In this document: piece by piece, positions 26,741 through 35,172 of the stretch
Position numbering within the stretch: the stretch's first letter is position 1
How the letters are laid out: each line of letters starts with the position of its first letter
NCBI RefSeq assembly: GCF_021491375.1
Contig: NZ_JAKEVY010000003.1
Location: 744,001 to 808,000, forward strand
Direction of reading: 5' to 3'
Source: Flavihumibacter fluminis
GTDB taxonomy: Bacteria; Bacteroidota; Bacteroidia; Chitinophagales; Chitinophagaceae
DNA length: 64,000 nucleotides
Translations under genes and position numbers: made by a program
The notes under the pieces: generated by a model
Databases searched by the model: none
The model's input: only the letters and a program-made list of their open reading frames with translations
What the model was told of the DNA's origin: nothing

Positions 26741-27211
26741 CTATAAATCGATTTCCTCTTCAATGGCAACATAGTTGGTTAATCTGCCAGCTTCATTTGC
26801 CACAGGATAGCCCTCAATCAGGCAATTGTAGAGTGTCCCATCCTTTCGATAATTCAGAATGGTGCAGTTGAAGGGCTTCATTTCAGTCAGTGCATTCCGG
26901 ATCATCAGCCTGCTGCTTAGCTGTGTAGCTGGCCCCTGGAATAGTTTCGGTGATTTTCCTATTACTTCCCAGGGTTGATATCCATTCATGCGCTCAATAT
27001 TTTTACTGGCAAACAGAATCTTCAGATCTGCAGTGGTAACCAGTATCGTTTTATTTTCCCATACCAATGCATTATCTAGTGACCTGCCTGGAGAATACTT
27101 CCAATAGCCCGACTCCTGCAAGTGGTTCAGGTAAGAGATATCCTTGCTGAATTCTTCTCTTCGGGATCTGCCCTCCAGTATGATATCCCAACAAAGCAAT
27201 GGATGCGACAT
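26741..27211 (-). CDS. Stand-alone PAS domain protein, LOV-like but lacking the flavin Cys
   Basis: A 156-residue soluble protein consisting of an N-terminal extension (1-50) and one PAS domain (about 55-150). The stretch GKSPKLFQGP (85-94) aligns with the LOV signature GxNCRFLQG, but the photoactive Asn-Cys is Ser-Pro, so LOV-type photochemistry is not expected. The following YRKDGTLYNC and NYVAIEEEI fit PAS_9-type domains. There is no output domain. It may act as a partner for another signalling protein. Confidence 0.75.
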   Translation of the reverse strand: MSHPLLCWDIILEGRSRREEFSKDISYLNHLQESGYWKYSPGRSLDNALVWENKTILVTTADLKILFASKNIERMNGYQPWEVIGKSPKLFQGPATQLSSRLMIRNALTEMKPFNCTILNYRKDGTLYNCLIEGYPVANEAGRLTNYVAIEEEIDL

Positions 27212-27296
27212 ATAAAACTTTTATTGAAACTACGTTAAGGTTCATTGAATCGCATCATTTGTTGAATATTAAGAAGTCAGAATTATGAAAGCCTTA

Positions 27297-27304
27297 TAGC
27301 TTTG
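27297..27304 (+). promoter_or_regulatory. Bacteroidota -7 box upstream of the CBM9-like gene
   Basis: TAGCTTTG matches TAnnTTTG exactly and sits 63 nt before the chosen start codon. No convincing -33 TTTG was found at the usual distance. Confidence 0.35.
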
Positions 27305-27367
27305 TTTCATATTACTGATTTATCAGATAGAAATGTTACACAAATTCTATTTCCGTCACTAGCAAGT

Positions 27368-28159
27368 ATGGTTCAACTTATTACAATATGTGGATTTGCT
27401 CTGGGTAGCATTTGTCAAACTGAATCGCAGAAAGACTCATTACCCAAGCGCTACGATGTGCTGAAAACGCAGCACAAAATTCAGATTGATGGGAAAGTAG
27501 ATAAGGTCTGGAAAAAAGCTGCGTGGACCAGTTATTTCCAGGATATTGAAGGCAGCAAAAAGCCGGTTCCAAGATTTAAAACCCGGGTTAAAATGTTGTG
27601 GGATGAGCAGTACCTGTATATCCTTGCCGAAATGGAAGAGCCTCATCTCTGGGCTACACTTACCGATCGGGATGCTATCATTTTCAACGATCACGATTTT
27701 GAAGTATTTCTGGATCCTAATAACGACCAGGAACAATACTTCGAATATGAAATCAATGCACTAGGTACGATCATGGACCTGTTTATGACCAAGCCGTATA
27801 AAAAAGGCGGACCTATGGTGATGGGCTGGAACTCGGATCGATTGTTATCTGCAGTACAACTTAAAGGTACGCTTAATGATAACCGTGATATTGATAAAGG
27901 CTGGATAGTTGAAATGGCGATTCCCTATAAGGATCTGGAACGTCCAGGCCGTATTTCACAACCTCAACCCGGTGCTACCTGGAGAATCAATTTTTCAAGA
28001 GTGCAGTGGACCATGGACATGGATGGACAATCCTATAAAAGGAGAATAGGGCCGGATGGTAAGCGGCTTCGCGAAGATAACTGGGTATGGTCTCCACAGG
28101 GATTAATTGATATGCATGTGCCTGAACATTGGGGATACATTACATTCAGAGAAAAGTGA
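27368..28159 (+). CDS. Carbohydrate-binding family 9-like secreted protein
   Basis: 263 residues from ATG 27368, which gives a signal-like N-terminus (VQLITICGFALGSICQ). The longer frame to 27302 would begin at the TTG inside the -7 box. The domain (about 25-260) has the CBM9/DOMON-like pattern: IDGKVDKVWKKAAW, RVKMLWDEQYLYILAEM, DHDFEVFLDPNND and GWIVEMAIPYKDL. Such proteins bind sugars or form part of secreted carbohydrate-active enzymes. It is followed 10 nt later by a GHL10-like hydrolase, so a joint role in glycan processing is likely. Confidence 0.8.
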   Translation: MVQLITICGFALGSICQTESQKDSLPKRYDVLKTQHKIQIDGKVDKVWKKAAWTSYFQDIEGSKKPVPRFKTRVKMLWDEQYLYILAEMEEPHLWATLTDRDAIIFNDHDFEVFLDPNNDQEQYFEYEINALGTIMDLFMTKPYKKGGPMVMGWNSDRLLSAVQLKGTLNDNRDIDKGWIVEMAIPYKDLERPGRISQPQPGATWRINFSRVQWTMDMDGQSYKRRIGPDGKRLREDNWVWSPQGLIDMHVPEHWGYITFREK

Positions 28160-28169
28160 ACTAACAAGT

Positions 28170-29246
28170 ATGAGTAACCGCAGAAATTTTATAAAAAACA
28201 GTTTGCTTACAACAGCCTCCCTTTCAATTGGGTCTTCTCTCAGCGCTGCAGATTTGGATTTCAAAAAAAGAAAGGCAAAACACTGGATCTGGACCAGACC
28301 GAATCCCAAGGATTCAGAAGCAGAATTGTATGAACGATATGCTGCATATGCTGCAGCCGGAGTTCGGGGTGTTTTATTTGAAGATGATTCCGAGAAACAT
28401 TTCAGGGCCGCCAAAAAAATGAAGCTGGAAGCGCATCGCTGGAACTGGACCATGAACAAGGGAGTAAAAACCCTGATGGAGCAACATCCAGAATGGTATG
28501 CGATTTCGAGAGAAGGGAAATCGGTTATTGATCATCCGCCCTATGTTGGATATTATCGCTGGTTATGCCCCTCCAAACCAGAAGTTCAGGCTTACCTGAA
28601 ACAGGAAGCAGAACAGATTCTTTCGAAAGATTATATTGATGGTCTGCACCTCGATTACATCCGGTTTTGTGATGTGATACTTCCGCTTAACCTTTGGAAG
28701 AATTACAACCTCGTGCAGCAGCAGGAATTGCCTGCTTATGATTTCTGTTATTGTTCTACCTGCAGAGCTGAGTATAAAAAAATATCCGGTAAAGATCCGC
28801 TCGATCTGCCTTACCCGGATGGCGTTTTGTCCTGGCGTCTCTTCCGTTACAATGCCATCAACAAGGTAGTTAACCAATTAGCAGAAGTTGCCAATCGTCA
28901 TAAAAAATGGATCACTGCGGCAGTATTTCCAACTCCCGAAGTGGCGCGCAGGATTGTACGGCAGGACTGGACCAACTGGAACCTGGATGCTGTATTCCCC
29001 ATGATCTACCATAAGTTTTACCAGGAAGATGTTAAATGGATTGGCGATGCGGTAACGGAAGGGGTTCATTTCCTGGCTGGAAAATTTCCGCTGTATGCTG
29101 GTTTGTACCTTCCCGATTTTGATTCCATGGAAGAACTAAAAACGGGGATTGAACTATCAATGGCAAATGGTGCAGCAGGAGTATCCCTGTTTGGTAATGT
29201 AACTCCTGAGGTATTGGCTACCCTTAAGAGTACGCAATTTGCTTAA
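28170..29246 (+). CDS. GHL10/family 10-like glycoside hydrolase, Tat-type signal
   Basis: 358 residues from ATG 28170, which gives a twin-arginine leader (SNRRNFIKNSLLTTAS). The core resembles the DUF187/GHL10 TIM barrel, with YYRWLCPSKPEVQAYL, the signature DGLHLDYIRFCD, a Cys pair in FCYCSTCRAEY, and DAVFPMIYHKFY. GHL10 proteins are putative glycoside hydrolases with poorly known substrates. The start fits the leader; the upstream extension to 28107 overlaps the CBM9 gene. Its last 23 nt overlap the convergent GNAT gene. Confidence 0.78.
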   Translation: MSNRRNFIKNSLLTTASLSIGSSLSAADLDFKKRKAKHWIWTRPNPKDSEAELYERYAAYAAAGVRGVLFEDDSEKHFRAAKKMKLEAHRWNWTMNKGVKTLMEQHPEWYAISREGKSVIDHPPYVGYYRWLCPSKPEVQAYLKQEAEQILSKDYIDGLHLDYIRFCDVILPLNLWKNYNLVQQQELPAYDFCYCSTCRAEYKKISGKDPLDLPYPDGVLSWRLFRYNAINKVVNQLAEVANRHKKWITAAVFPTPEVARRIVRQDWTNWNLDAVFPMIYHKFYQEDVKWIGDAVTEGVHFLAGKFPLYAGLYLPDFDSMEELKTGIELSMANGAAGVSLFGNVTPEVLATLKSTQFA

Positions 29247-29721
29247 CATAGAAATGTGTATCTACCGGCATTCTCGGAAAAAAATCCGGTAATGCTTCTA
29301 CAGCGATTTTATGAAAGTCATTTTTTTCATAGAATCGCTGTGCTGCTTTTAGCTGCTCTACTGTTCCAAGATAAATACTGCTGATTTCATGTTCTTTACA
29401 CCAGTTAATGGCAGTATCCAGTAATGCCTGACCCAACCCTGTTTCCTTTCCACGATAATCAGCCCGTACAAACATCTTTCGTATGGCAGCAGCCTGGTGC
29501 CCGATGTCAATCAGTCCGATGCTGCCGATTACATTTTCCTGATCTGTTGCAACCCAAAAATTGCCTTTGTTTTTCTGATAAAATTCAGGAATAATCAAAA
29601 GGTCAGGTTGATCTTTAATTGTGACAGGCACACCAAATTCGATTTGCTGTATGGGTAATATCAGGTTGATAACACCCTGCTGGTAGTTATCATGATAAGG
29701 ATGAATGGAAAATGTTTTCAT
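29224..29721 (-). CDS. GNAT family N-acetyltransferase
   Basis: A 165-residue GNAT protein. The acetyl-CoA binding region is RKMFVRADYRGKETGLGQALLDTAI (about 82-106), with ISSIYLGTVEQLKAAQRFYEKNDF as the C-terminal signature. The substrate is unknown. Its ATG overlaps the purU stop by one base (TGATG), so it is coupled to purU. Confidence 0.85.
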   Translation of the reverse strand: MKTFSIHPYHDNYQQGVINLILPIQQIEFGVPVTIKDQPDLLIIPEFYQKNKGNFWVATDQENVIGSIGLIDIGHQAAAIRKMFVRADYRGKETGLGQALLDTAINWCKEHEISSIYLGTVEQLKAAQRFYEKNDFHKIAVEALPDFFPRMPVDTHFYVKQIAYS

Positions 29722-30560
29722 CAGGAAAATACAATGGTTTTATTGCCAGAAACAAAAATACGGTCTTCTAATACCAGTTTTAATGCATCCGCAAGTACGG
29801 ATTTTTCAATTTCATGTCCCGCTTCAATCATGTCGGTTAAGCCATCATCATGTTTTACCGGTATGATCTGCTGAGTAATAATGGGGCCTTCATCCAGATC
29901 GTTGTTTACAATATGCGCCGTGGCACCGATCAGTTTCACACCCCGTTCAAATGCTTTTTTATACGGATTGGCACCAATGAAGGCAGGCAAAAAAGAGTGA
30001 TGGATATTGATGATCCGATCTTTGTAACGTTGTACGAACTCTGGTGTGAGTATACGCATAAATTTAGCCAGCACAAGGTAGTCGGGTTGGTAGGTTTCCA
30101 GCGTTTGCAGGATGGTTTCTTCAAACGCTGTTTTGCTTATACCCTCATGACTTATATAATGAAAGGGAATTTCAAATTTTTCAGTAAATGATTGTAGCAT
30201 GTTATGATTGCCGATTACTGCAAGTATCTCAGCGTGCAGTTCATTAAAATAATGACGAACTAACAGATCGCCAAGGCAATGGTATTCTTTAGTTACCAAC
30301 AGTACGATCCTTTTCTTATTTCTGGGTATGATTTCAACTATTGCGGAGGGTGGCAACAAATACTTAAGTTCCGATTCCAGTTCCTGAGGTTCTAATTCTC
30401 CGGCGATTTCAAGCCTTGCAAAAAACTGTCCGGTTTCGGTTTCCACGTATTCTTTCATCACCAGGATATTGTATCCCCGTTTGAAGAGAATCCCGGCGAT
30501 ACCGGCAATAAGTCCTTTCTGATCCGGGCATTTAATTCTTATGACGTGATTTTTTTCCAT
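29721..30560 (-). CDS. purU: Formyltetrahydrofolate deformylase
   Basis: A 279-residue PurU. The N-terminal ACT domain (about 5-85, starting IRIKCPDQKGLIAGI) is followed by a formyltransferase-like catalytic domain. The conserved motifs are NIHHSFLPAFIGANPY, GVKLIGATAHIV and DLDEGPIITQ, with the catalytic Asp and His. It hydrolyses 10-formyl-THF to formate and THF, supplying formate for purine synthesis and balancing one-carbon pools. Length is typical. It is followed by a coupled GNAT gene. Confidence 0.93.
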   Translation of the reverse strand: MEKNHVIRIKCPDQKGLIAGIAGILFKRGYNILVMKEYVETETGQFFARLEIAGELEPQELESELKYLLPPSAIVEIIPRNKKRIVLLVTKEYHCLGDLLVRHYFNELHAEILAVIGNHNMLQSFTEKFEIPFHYISHEGISKTAFEETILQTLETYQPDYLVLAKFMRILTPEFVQRYKDRIINIHHSFLPAFIGANPYKKAFERGVKLIGATAHIVNNDLDEGPIITQQIIPVKHDDGLTDMIEAGHEIEKSVLADALKLVLEDRIFVSGNKTIVFS

Positions 30561-30605
30561 GCTGCCTGCTTGAGTAACAAATTTACCTGCTTTCTTAAAT
30601 TCGGC

Positions 30606-30613
30606 TACATTTG
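30606..30613 (+). promoter_or_regulatory. -7 box upstream of the CvfB-like gene
   Basis: TACATTTG matches the Bacteroidota TAnnTTTG consensus and lies 26 nt before ATG 30640. No good -33 box was found. Confidence 0.35.
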
Positions 30614-30639
30614 CTTTGCTCCCAGTTCAAATAAACAAT

Positions 30640-31467
30640 ATGATAAAAGTTGGCGAATTCAATACACTGCGGGTTATCCGGACAGTAGATTTTGGTGTTT
30701 TCCTCGATGATGGAAAAGAAGGTATTCTCTTGCCCAAACGATTTGTACCTGCTGGATTAAAGGTCGGTGATGAATTGGAAGTATTTGTTTATCATGATTC
30801 AGAAGACAGGTTGATTGCTACTACGCAGAAACCACTGGGTACTGTTGGAGATATCGTGGCATTAAAAGCAGTGAGTGCAACAAAACTGGGAGCTTTTTTG
30901 GATTGGGGACTGATGAAAGATCTCTTTGTTCCCAAGTCGAAACAACTCGGTACGATGCGGGTTGGTGGTATTTATATTGTCAGAATTTATATTGATGAAC
31001 AGACAGGGCGTGTTGCCGCTACAGAAAAAATTGAAAACTTTCTTTCCAATGAAGACCTCGACCTGAAAGAAAAAGATGCTGTTGATCTGTTGGTCTATCG
31101 TCGTACGGATATCGGTTATCTCTGTATTATAAATGGAAAACATACCGGTGTTTTACACTTTAGTGATATCTACCAGAATATCCAGGTTGGCGACCGGCTT
31201 AAAGGTTATGTACGTAAGATCCGCGAAGAAAATAAAATTGATCTGGCACTTGGCGAGCGTGGCTACCAGCGGGTGAGCGGAGAAGCAGGAAAGATACTGG
31301 AACTGCTCGACCAGCACGGTGGTTTTTTGCCCTACCATGATAAGTCTGATCCTGAGGATATATATGATAACCTCGGGATGAGCAAAAAAGCCTTCAAGAT
31401 GGCAATCGGTAACCTCTTCAAACAGAAACTCATCCGTATCAAGGAAAACGGAATCGAGAAAATTTGA
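30640..31467 (+). CDS. CvfB-like S1 RNA-binding protein
   Basis: 275 residues from ATG 30640, which fits the -7 box and the family N-terminus. It contains tandem S1-like OB folds: about 1-60 (DFGVFLDDGKEGILLPKRF), 70-130 (KLGAFLDWGLMKDLFVPKSKQ) and 145-205. The C-terminal winged-helix is FLPYHDKSDPEDIYDNLGMSKKAFKMAIGNLF (about 225-270), a CvfB hallmark. CvfB-family proteins bind RNA and affect virulence or gene expression in Firmicutes. The role here is unproven. Confidence 0.85.
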   Translation: MIKVGEFNTLRVIRTVDFGVFLDDGKEGILLPKRFVPAGLKVGDELEVFVYHDSEDRLIATTQKPLGTVGDIVALKAVSATKLGAFLDWGLMKDLFVPKSKQLGTMRVGGIYIVRIYIDEQTGRVAATEKIENFLSNEDLDLKEKDAVDLLVYRRTDIGYLCIINGKHTGVLHFSDIYQNIQVGDRLKGYVRKIREENKIDLALGERGYQRVSGEAGKILELLDQHGGFLPYHDKSDPEDIYDNLGMSKKAFKMAIGNLFKQKLIRIKENGIEKI

Positions 31468-31469
31468 AC

Positions 31470-33269
31470 TCAGGAGTAGATCCTTTCGATCTCATCCCGG
31501 TACTTTTCCTGGATTACTTTGCGTTTCAGACTCAGTTTAGGGGTCATTTCGCCGGTTTCAACGGACCAGTCCTGGGGCAGTAATTCAAACTTTTTAATTT
31601 GTTCTACGTGGTTGAAATATTTGTTGAAACTCTCTACCAGGTCGAGGTATAACTCAGCCACTTTAGGATGGCGGATCATCTCCTCATTGCTGGAATATTC
31701 AATATTTTGCTGCCGGCACCAGTCGCGCAGGTTGGCAAAGGAAGGCACGATCAGGGCCCCTACAAATTTTCTTTCTGCACCCACTACCAGCACCTGTTCT
31801 ACATATAAAGACTCCTTGAGTTTGTTTTCAATTGGAAGAGGCGCCACGTATTTGCCTCCGCTGGTTTTGAACATTTCTTTTTTGCGGTCGGTAATCTTCA
31901 GGAATTTACCCTCTTCAAACAATCCGATATCACCCGTACAGAACCAGTCGCCCTGCATCACTTCAGCTGTCAGGTCCGGCCGTTTGTAATATCCCATCAT
32001 AGTGTTCGGTCCGCGGGATAAAATCTCTCCATCTTCAGCAATCTTCACTTCCACACCGTTAATAAGTGTACCAACGGTTCCAAATTTGCGGCCGTGTTTG
32101 CCATAGCGGTTCACTGCAATTACCGGAGACGTTTCAGTAAGGCCATAGCCCTCCATAATCGGAATTTGTGCGGCTGTAAAAATCCGGATGAGTTTTACCT
32201 GGCAGGCCGCGCCGCCACTAACAATCGCTTTGAGATTCCCGCCCAATGCTTCTCTCCATTTACTGAATACCAGTTTATTGGCAAGTGCAAGTTGCGTATT
32301 GTACCAGAATCCCTGGTTTTTATGCAATTCAAAATGATCGGCAAGGTCATGTGCCCAGAAAAAGAGCTTACGCTTAATACCCGTTAGTTCCATTCCTTTC
32401 AGCATAATCTTTTCGTACACTTTTTCGAGCAGGCGGGGTACCGTAGTGAATAGGGTAGGCTTAACTTCCTTGAGGTTATCACCTATGGTTTCCATGCTTT
32501 CAGCATAATAAATAGTGGTGCCGGAAAACAGGTAGATATAGGTAACCATTCGTTCAAAAATATGGTTAAGAGGAAGGAAGCTGAGGGCTTTTTGTCCCTC
32601 TACACCAATTTCCAGGAAAGCCGATTCTATACTGCTCAACACATTACTTAGTACATTCTTGTGCGATAACATCACACCCTTCGGAGTGCCTGTAGTACCC
32701 GATGTATAGATGATGGTGAAGAGATCTTCGTAGGTGATTTTTGAGACGATCGCCGGAATTTGTTGCTGTGCTTCCTCACTGTTGTTCCGGATTACATCTT
32801 TCCAGTGTGCGGCATTAGTAACGTGTTCGAACGTAAAAATGTGCTGGAGACTGGGCACCCTCGACTGGACGCTCAGGATTTTGTGATAGAGTTCTTCATC
32901 GTTCACAAACGCCATTTTAACGCCGGCATCATTCAATACAAACTCAAGTTCCTTGGCGTTGATTGTTGGGTAAACAGGCGTAAGGATGGCTCCTATCTGT
33001 TGAACGGCCAGGTCCACTATCACCCACTCCGGGCGGTTTTTGGAAAGGATGGCAATTTTATCCCTGCCTTCCGGCGTCATATCGCCACAGCTCATACCAA
33101 GGTTGAGCAGGCCCCCACTTAGCTGGTCTACGAGTTCCTTCACTTCCTGAACCGAATACTCTTTCCATTGTCCGTTTTCCTTGCCTGCAAGCAGGGGTTG
33201 GGCGGGATTTTTGTCCATAAGTACCTGCAGACAGTCAAAAAGGCGTTGTGGCTGATTCATATGCATCAA
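31470..33269 (-). CDS. Long-chain fatty acid-CoA ligase (AMP-binding)
   Basis: A 599-residue adenylate-forming enzyme. The P-loop is IIYTSGTTGTPKGV (about 187-199), then MEGYGLTETSP, GDWFCTGDIG and the hinge ITDRKKEMFKTSGGKY. The overall similarity is to FadD15/long-chain acyl-CoA synthetases that activate fatty acids for degradation or lipid synthesis. It stands alone and converges with the CvfB-like gene with only 2 nt between stops. Confidence 0.9.
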   Translation of the reverse strand: MMHMNQPQRLFDCLQVLMDKNPAQPLLAGKENGQWKEYSVQEVKELVDQLSGGLLNLGMSCGDMTPEGRDKIAILSKNRPEWVIVDLAVQQIGAILTPVYPTINAKELEFVLNDAGVKMAFVNDEELYHKILSVQSRVPSLQHIFTFEHVTNAAHWKDVIRNNSEEAQQQIPAIVSKITYEDLFTIIYTSGTTGTPKGVMLSHKNVLSNVLSSIESAFLEIGVEGQKALSFLPLNHIFERMVTYIYLFSGTTIYYAESMETIGDNLKEVKPTLFTTVPRLLEKVYEKIMLKGMELTGIKRKLFFWAHDLADHFELHKNQGFWYNTQLALANKLVFSKWREALGGNLKAIVSGGAACQVKLIRIFTAAQIPIMEGYGLTETSPVIAVNRYGKHGRKFGTVGTLINGVEVKIAEDGEILSRGPNTMMGYYKRPDLTAEVMQGDWFCTGDIGLFEEGKFLKITDRKKEMFKTSGGKYVAPLPIENKLKESLYVEQVLVVGAERKFVGALIVPSFANLRDWCRQQNIEYSSNEEMIRHPKVAELYLDLVESFNKYFNHVEQIKKFELLPQDWSVETGEMTPKLSLKRKVIQEKYRDEIERIYS

Positions 33270-33314
33270 TCGTTAGTGTGTGAATAATCCATTTCAAATA
33301 TAGGTAACCACCTC

Positions 33315-33346
33315 CATAAAAAAACCGGGAGCCGAAGCTCCCGGTT
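33315..33346 (-). terminator. Intrinsic terminator after the YceI gene
   Basis: Perfect 10-bp stem AACCGGGAGC/GCTCCCGGTT (33323-33332 and 33337-33346) with a CGAA loop. On the minus strand it is followed by a run of eight T. Confidence 0.85.
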
Positions 33347-33380
33347 GATCCAACTCAAAACATCACTAGAAAAAAGCGAG

Positions 33381-34022
33381 TTATAATTTGTTGGCGTTGA
33401 TATTCAATTTGATATTAACCTCCGGACGGATGAATTTATCACCCAGGCTCTGGTCATTGCCATAGAACATACCCCACTGGGTACGGTCAATATTGAAGTT
33501 AGCAGAAGCTTTCACGCCTGTCTCTGCTACAGTTACCTGTGCAGGGAAGCTAACATTCTTGGTGCTGTCTTTCAGTGTCAGGTTACCGCTGATTTTGTGG
33601 GTAGCAGTACTGTCGCCGGAAATAGGCTCAACTCCGGTAATCACGAAGCTGGCAGTAGGAAACTTCGCAACATCGAAGAAATCAGCGCTCTTCAGGTGAC
33701 CTTCCAGTTTGTCTTTCATTTCACCGTTCATGTCCAGGTCTGTCAGAGAATTTACGTCAATGGTGAAATTTCCTGCAGTGATGTTTCCTTCAGCAATGCT
33801 GAACTCACCGGTAGAAATTTTCATAGTACCATTGTGCTGACCAACGGGTTTGGTTCCCAGCCATTCTACTACGCTGGAAGTGGTGTCGATACTGTAGGTA
33901 GCCCCTGTGCCGGCAGCAGCAGCCTGTGCGTCAGCGGTAGTTGCAGTTTCTCCTTCCGGAGCATTGTTACAAGCAGTTGCCAGGGCGGCAAAAGCAGCGA
34001 ATACAAAAATTGCCTTTTTCAT
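33381..34022 (-). CDS. YceI family lipoprotein
   Basis: 213 residues from ATG 34022. The lipobox is LATAC (about 14-18), followed by a low-complexity Ala/Thr linker. The YceI lipocalin-like beta-barrel (about 42-210) shows YSIDTTSSVVEWLGTK, HNGTMKISTGEF, LKSADFFDVAKFPTASF and the C-terminal NIDRTQWGMFYG. YceI proteins bind isoprenoid or amphiphilic ligands in the periplasm. The longer frame to 34082 lacks a plausible leader. It has its own terminator and promoter. Confidence 0.9.
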   Translation of the reverse strand: MKKAIFVFAAFAALATACNNAPEGETATTADAQAAAAGTGATYSIDTTSSVVEWLGTKPVGQHNGTMKISTGEFSIAEGNITAGNFTIDVNSLTDLDMNGEMKDKLEGHLKSADFFDVAKFPTASFVITGVEPISGDSTATHKISGNLTLKDSTKNVSFPAQVTVAETGVKASANFNIDRTQWGMFYGNDQSLGDKFIRPEVNIKLNINANKL

Positions 34023-34048
34023 TGTGTGTTGAAATTTTCTTTGTCGAA

Positions 34049-34088
34049 CAAAATTAATAAAAAGTATAACACCAATGTTCAAACATTG
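34049..34088 (-). promoter_or_regulatory. YceI promoter with overlapping palindrome
   Basis: The -7 box TAATTTTG is at 34056-34049 on the minus strand. About 16-23 nt upstream is CAATGTT-CA-AACATTG (34073-34088), a 7-bp inverted repeat that overlaps the possible -33 TTG/TTTG. Binding by a repressor is inferred. Confidence 0.4.
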
Positions 34089-34143
34089 ATTAAATTATTT
34101 GTCAAAATTTGGTAAATATTTTTAAACAATTGAAAATCAATGC

Positions 34144-35172
34144 TTATTTCTTATTGTCCAGGAATCGATAATCCTGGTTCGCAGGTAATTTGAATACCCT
34201 GCCACGCTGGTATTGCAAAAAGGCTTCATATGTGGTGGCATTGGCCTGGGACCATTGCTGGAATGCAGGCAGGTTTTGAGCTGCACCGAAGAGCCACTGA
34301 TTATAGGCTTCAAAATAGCCTTCTCTTAATAATTGACGGTGATATTCAAACAGACGGAAAGGATAAGCGACCGGCTCTTTTTCATACCAGTCGAGTATGA
34401 ATTTGCTGCGCAGTTTGGTTAGGCTGGCTGCACTGATTCCGGAACTTACCGTTCCGGCATGTTTGTCGAAGATTCCGCTTACAGTCAGTTCAAATCCATT
34501 TTTGGGGTTGGCTGGCTGTAATTCACCCATCTTGCCATAGTATTTTTTGTATCCGTTTAGCAGGAGTTCCTTGATCTCCGGAGTACGCCGGCTGTAACTT
34601 TCCAGATTAACGAAAATCTCCCCATAGATCAGTGCCCAGATTTTGTCCTTGGTCAGGTAATAATGCTTGGCAGCATTATAATAATTACCGGAATAATTGG
34701 GATCTGCCGCTATTCCCTTTTCCCATTGCTCTACGGCCGCTTCAAATTTCTCTTTAGCCCAGAGGTATTCTCCAAATTCATTGTACAGTACACCACTATT
34801 GGGATGAATACGTATCCCGTTTTTATAGAGTTTTTCTGCTTCCTTATTTTCTTCAATAGCGCGATAGGTGAGTCCCAGTAACTGAAAACTACGAATATCC
34901 GGCTTGTCCGTGTTCACCAGCTGTTTTCCCAATTCCATGGCTTTTCCATAGTTACGGGCCAGGTAATAAGTGAATAGCAAATCATTTTGCAGGTCTGCAT
35001 TCGCTGGTTCAAGGGATAATGCCTTATTCAAAACCAGCACAGCGTTGGAATAGTCGGATTCCTGCATATATTTCCTTGCATTGGCATGTAAGGATTTGAC
35101 ATCTTCCTGTGCAGCCAGTTCAATACTGCTTCCCAACCAAATCAGACAACACAGAAGAAGGACTTTTCGCAT
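34144..35172 (-). CDS. TPR-repeat secreted protein
   Basis: 342 residues with a signal peptide (MRKVLLLCCLIWLGSSIELAAQ). Several tetratricopeptide repeats span about residues 25-195, for example NAVLVLNKALSLEPANADL, AEKLYKNGIRIHPNSG and AAVEQWEKGIAADPNY. The C-terminal part has no recognised domain. It is probably periplasmic and scaffolds an unknown complex. Its ATG overlaps the DUF1015 stop (TAATG), indicating coupling. Confidence 0.8.
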   Translation of the reverse strand: MRKVLLLCCLIWLGSSIELAAQEDVKSLHANARKYMQESDYSNAVLVLNKALSLEPANADLQNDLLFTYYLARNYGKAMELGKQLVNTDKPDIRSFQLLGLTYRAIEENKEAEKLYKNGIRIHPNSGVLYNEFGEYLWAKEKFEAAVEQWEKGIAADPNYSGNYYNAAKHYYLTKDKIWALIYGEIFVNLESYSRRTPEIKELLLNGYKKYYGKMGELQPANPKNGFELTVSGIFDKHAGTVSSGISAASLTKLRSKFILDWYEKEPVAYPFRLFEYHRQLLREGYFEAYNQWLFGAAQNLPAFQQWSQANATTYEAFLQYQRGRVFKLPANQDYRFLDNKK

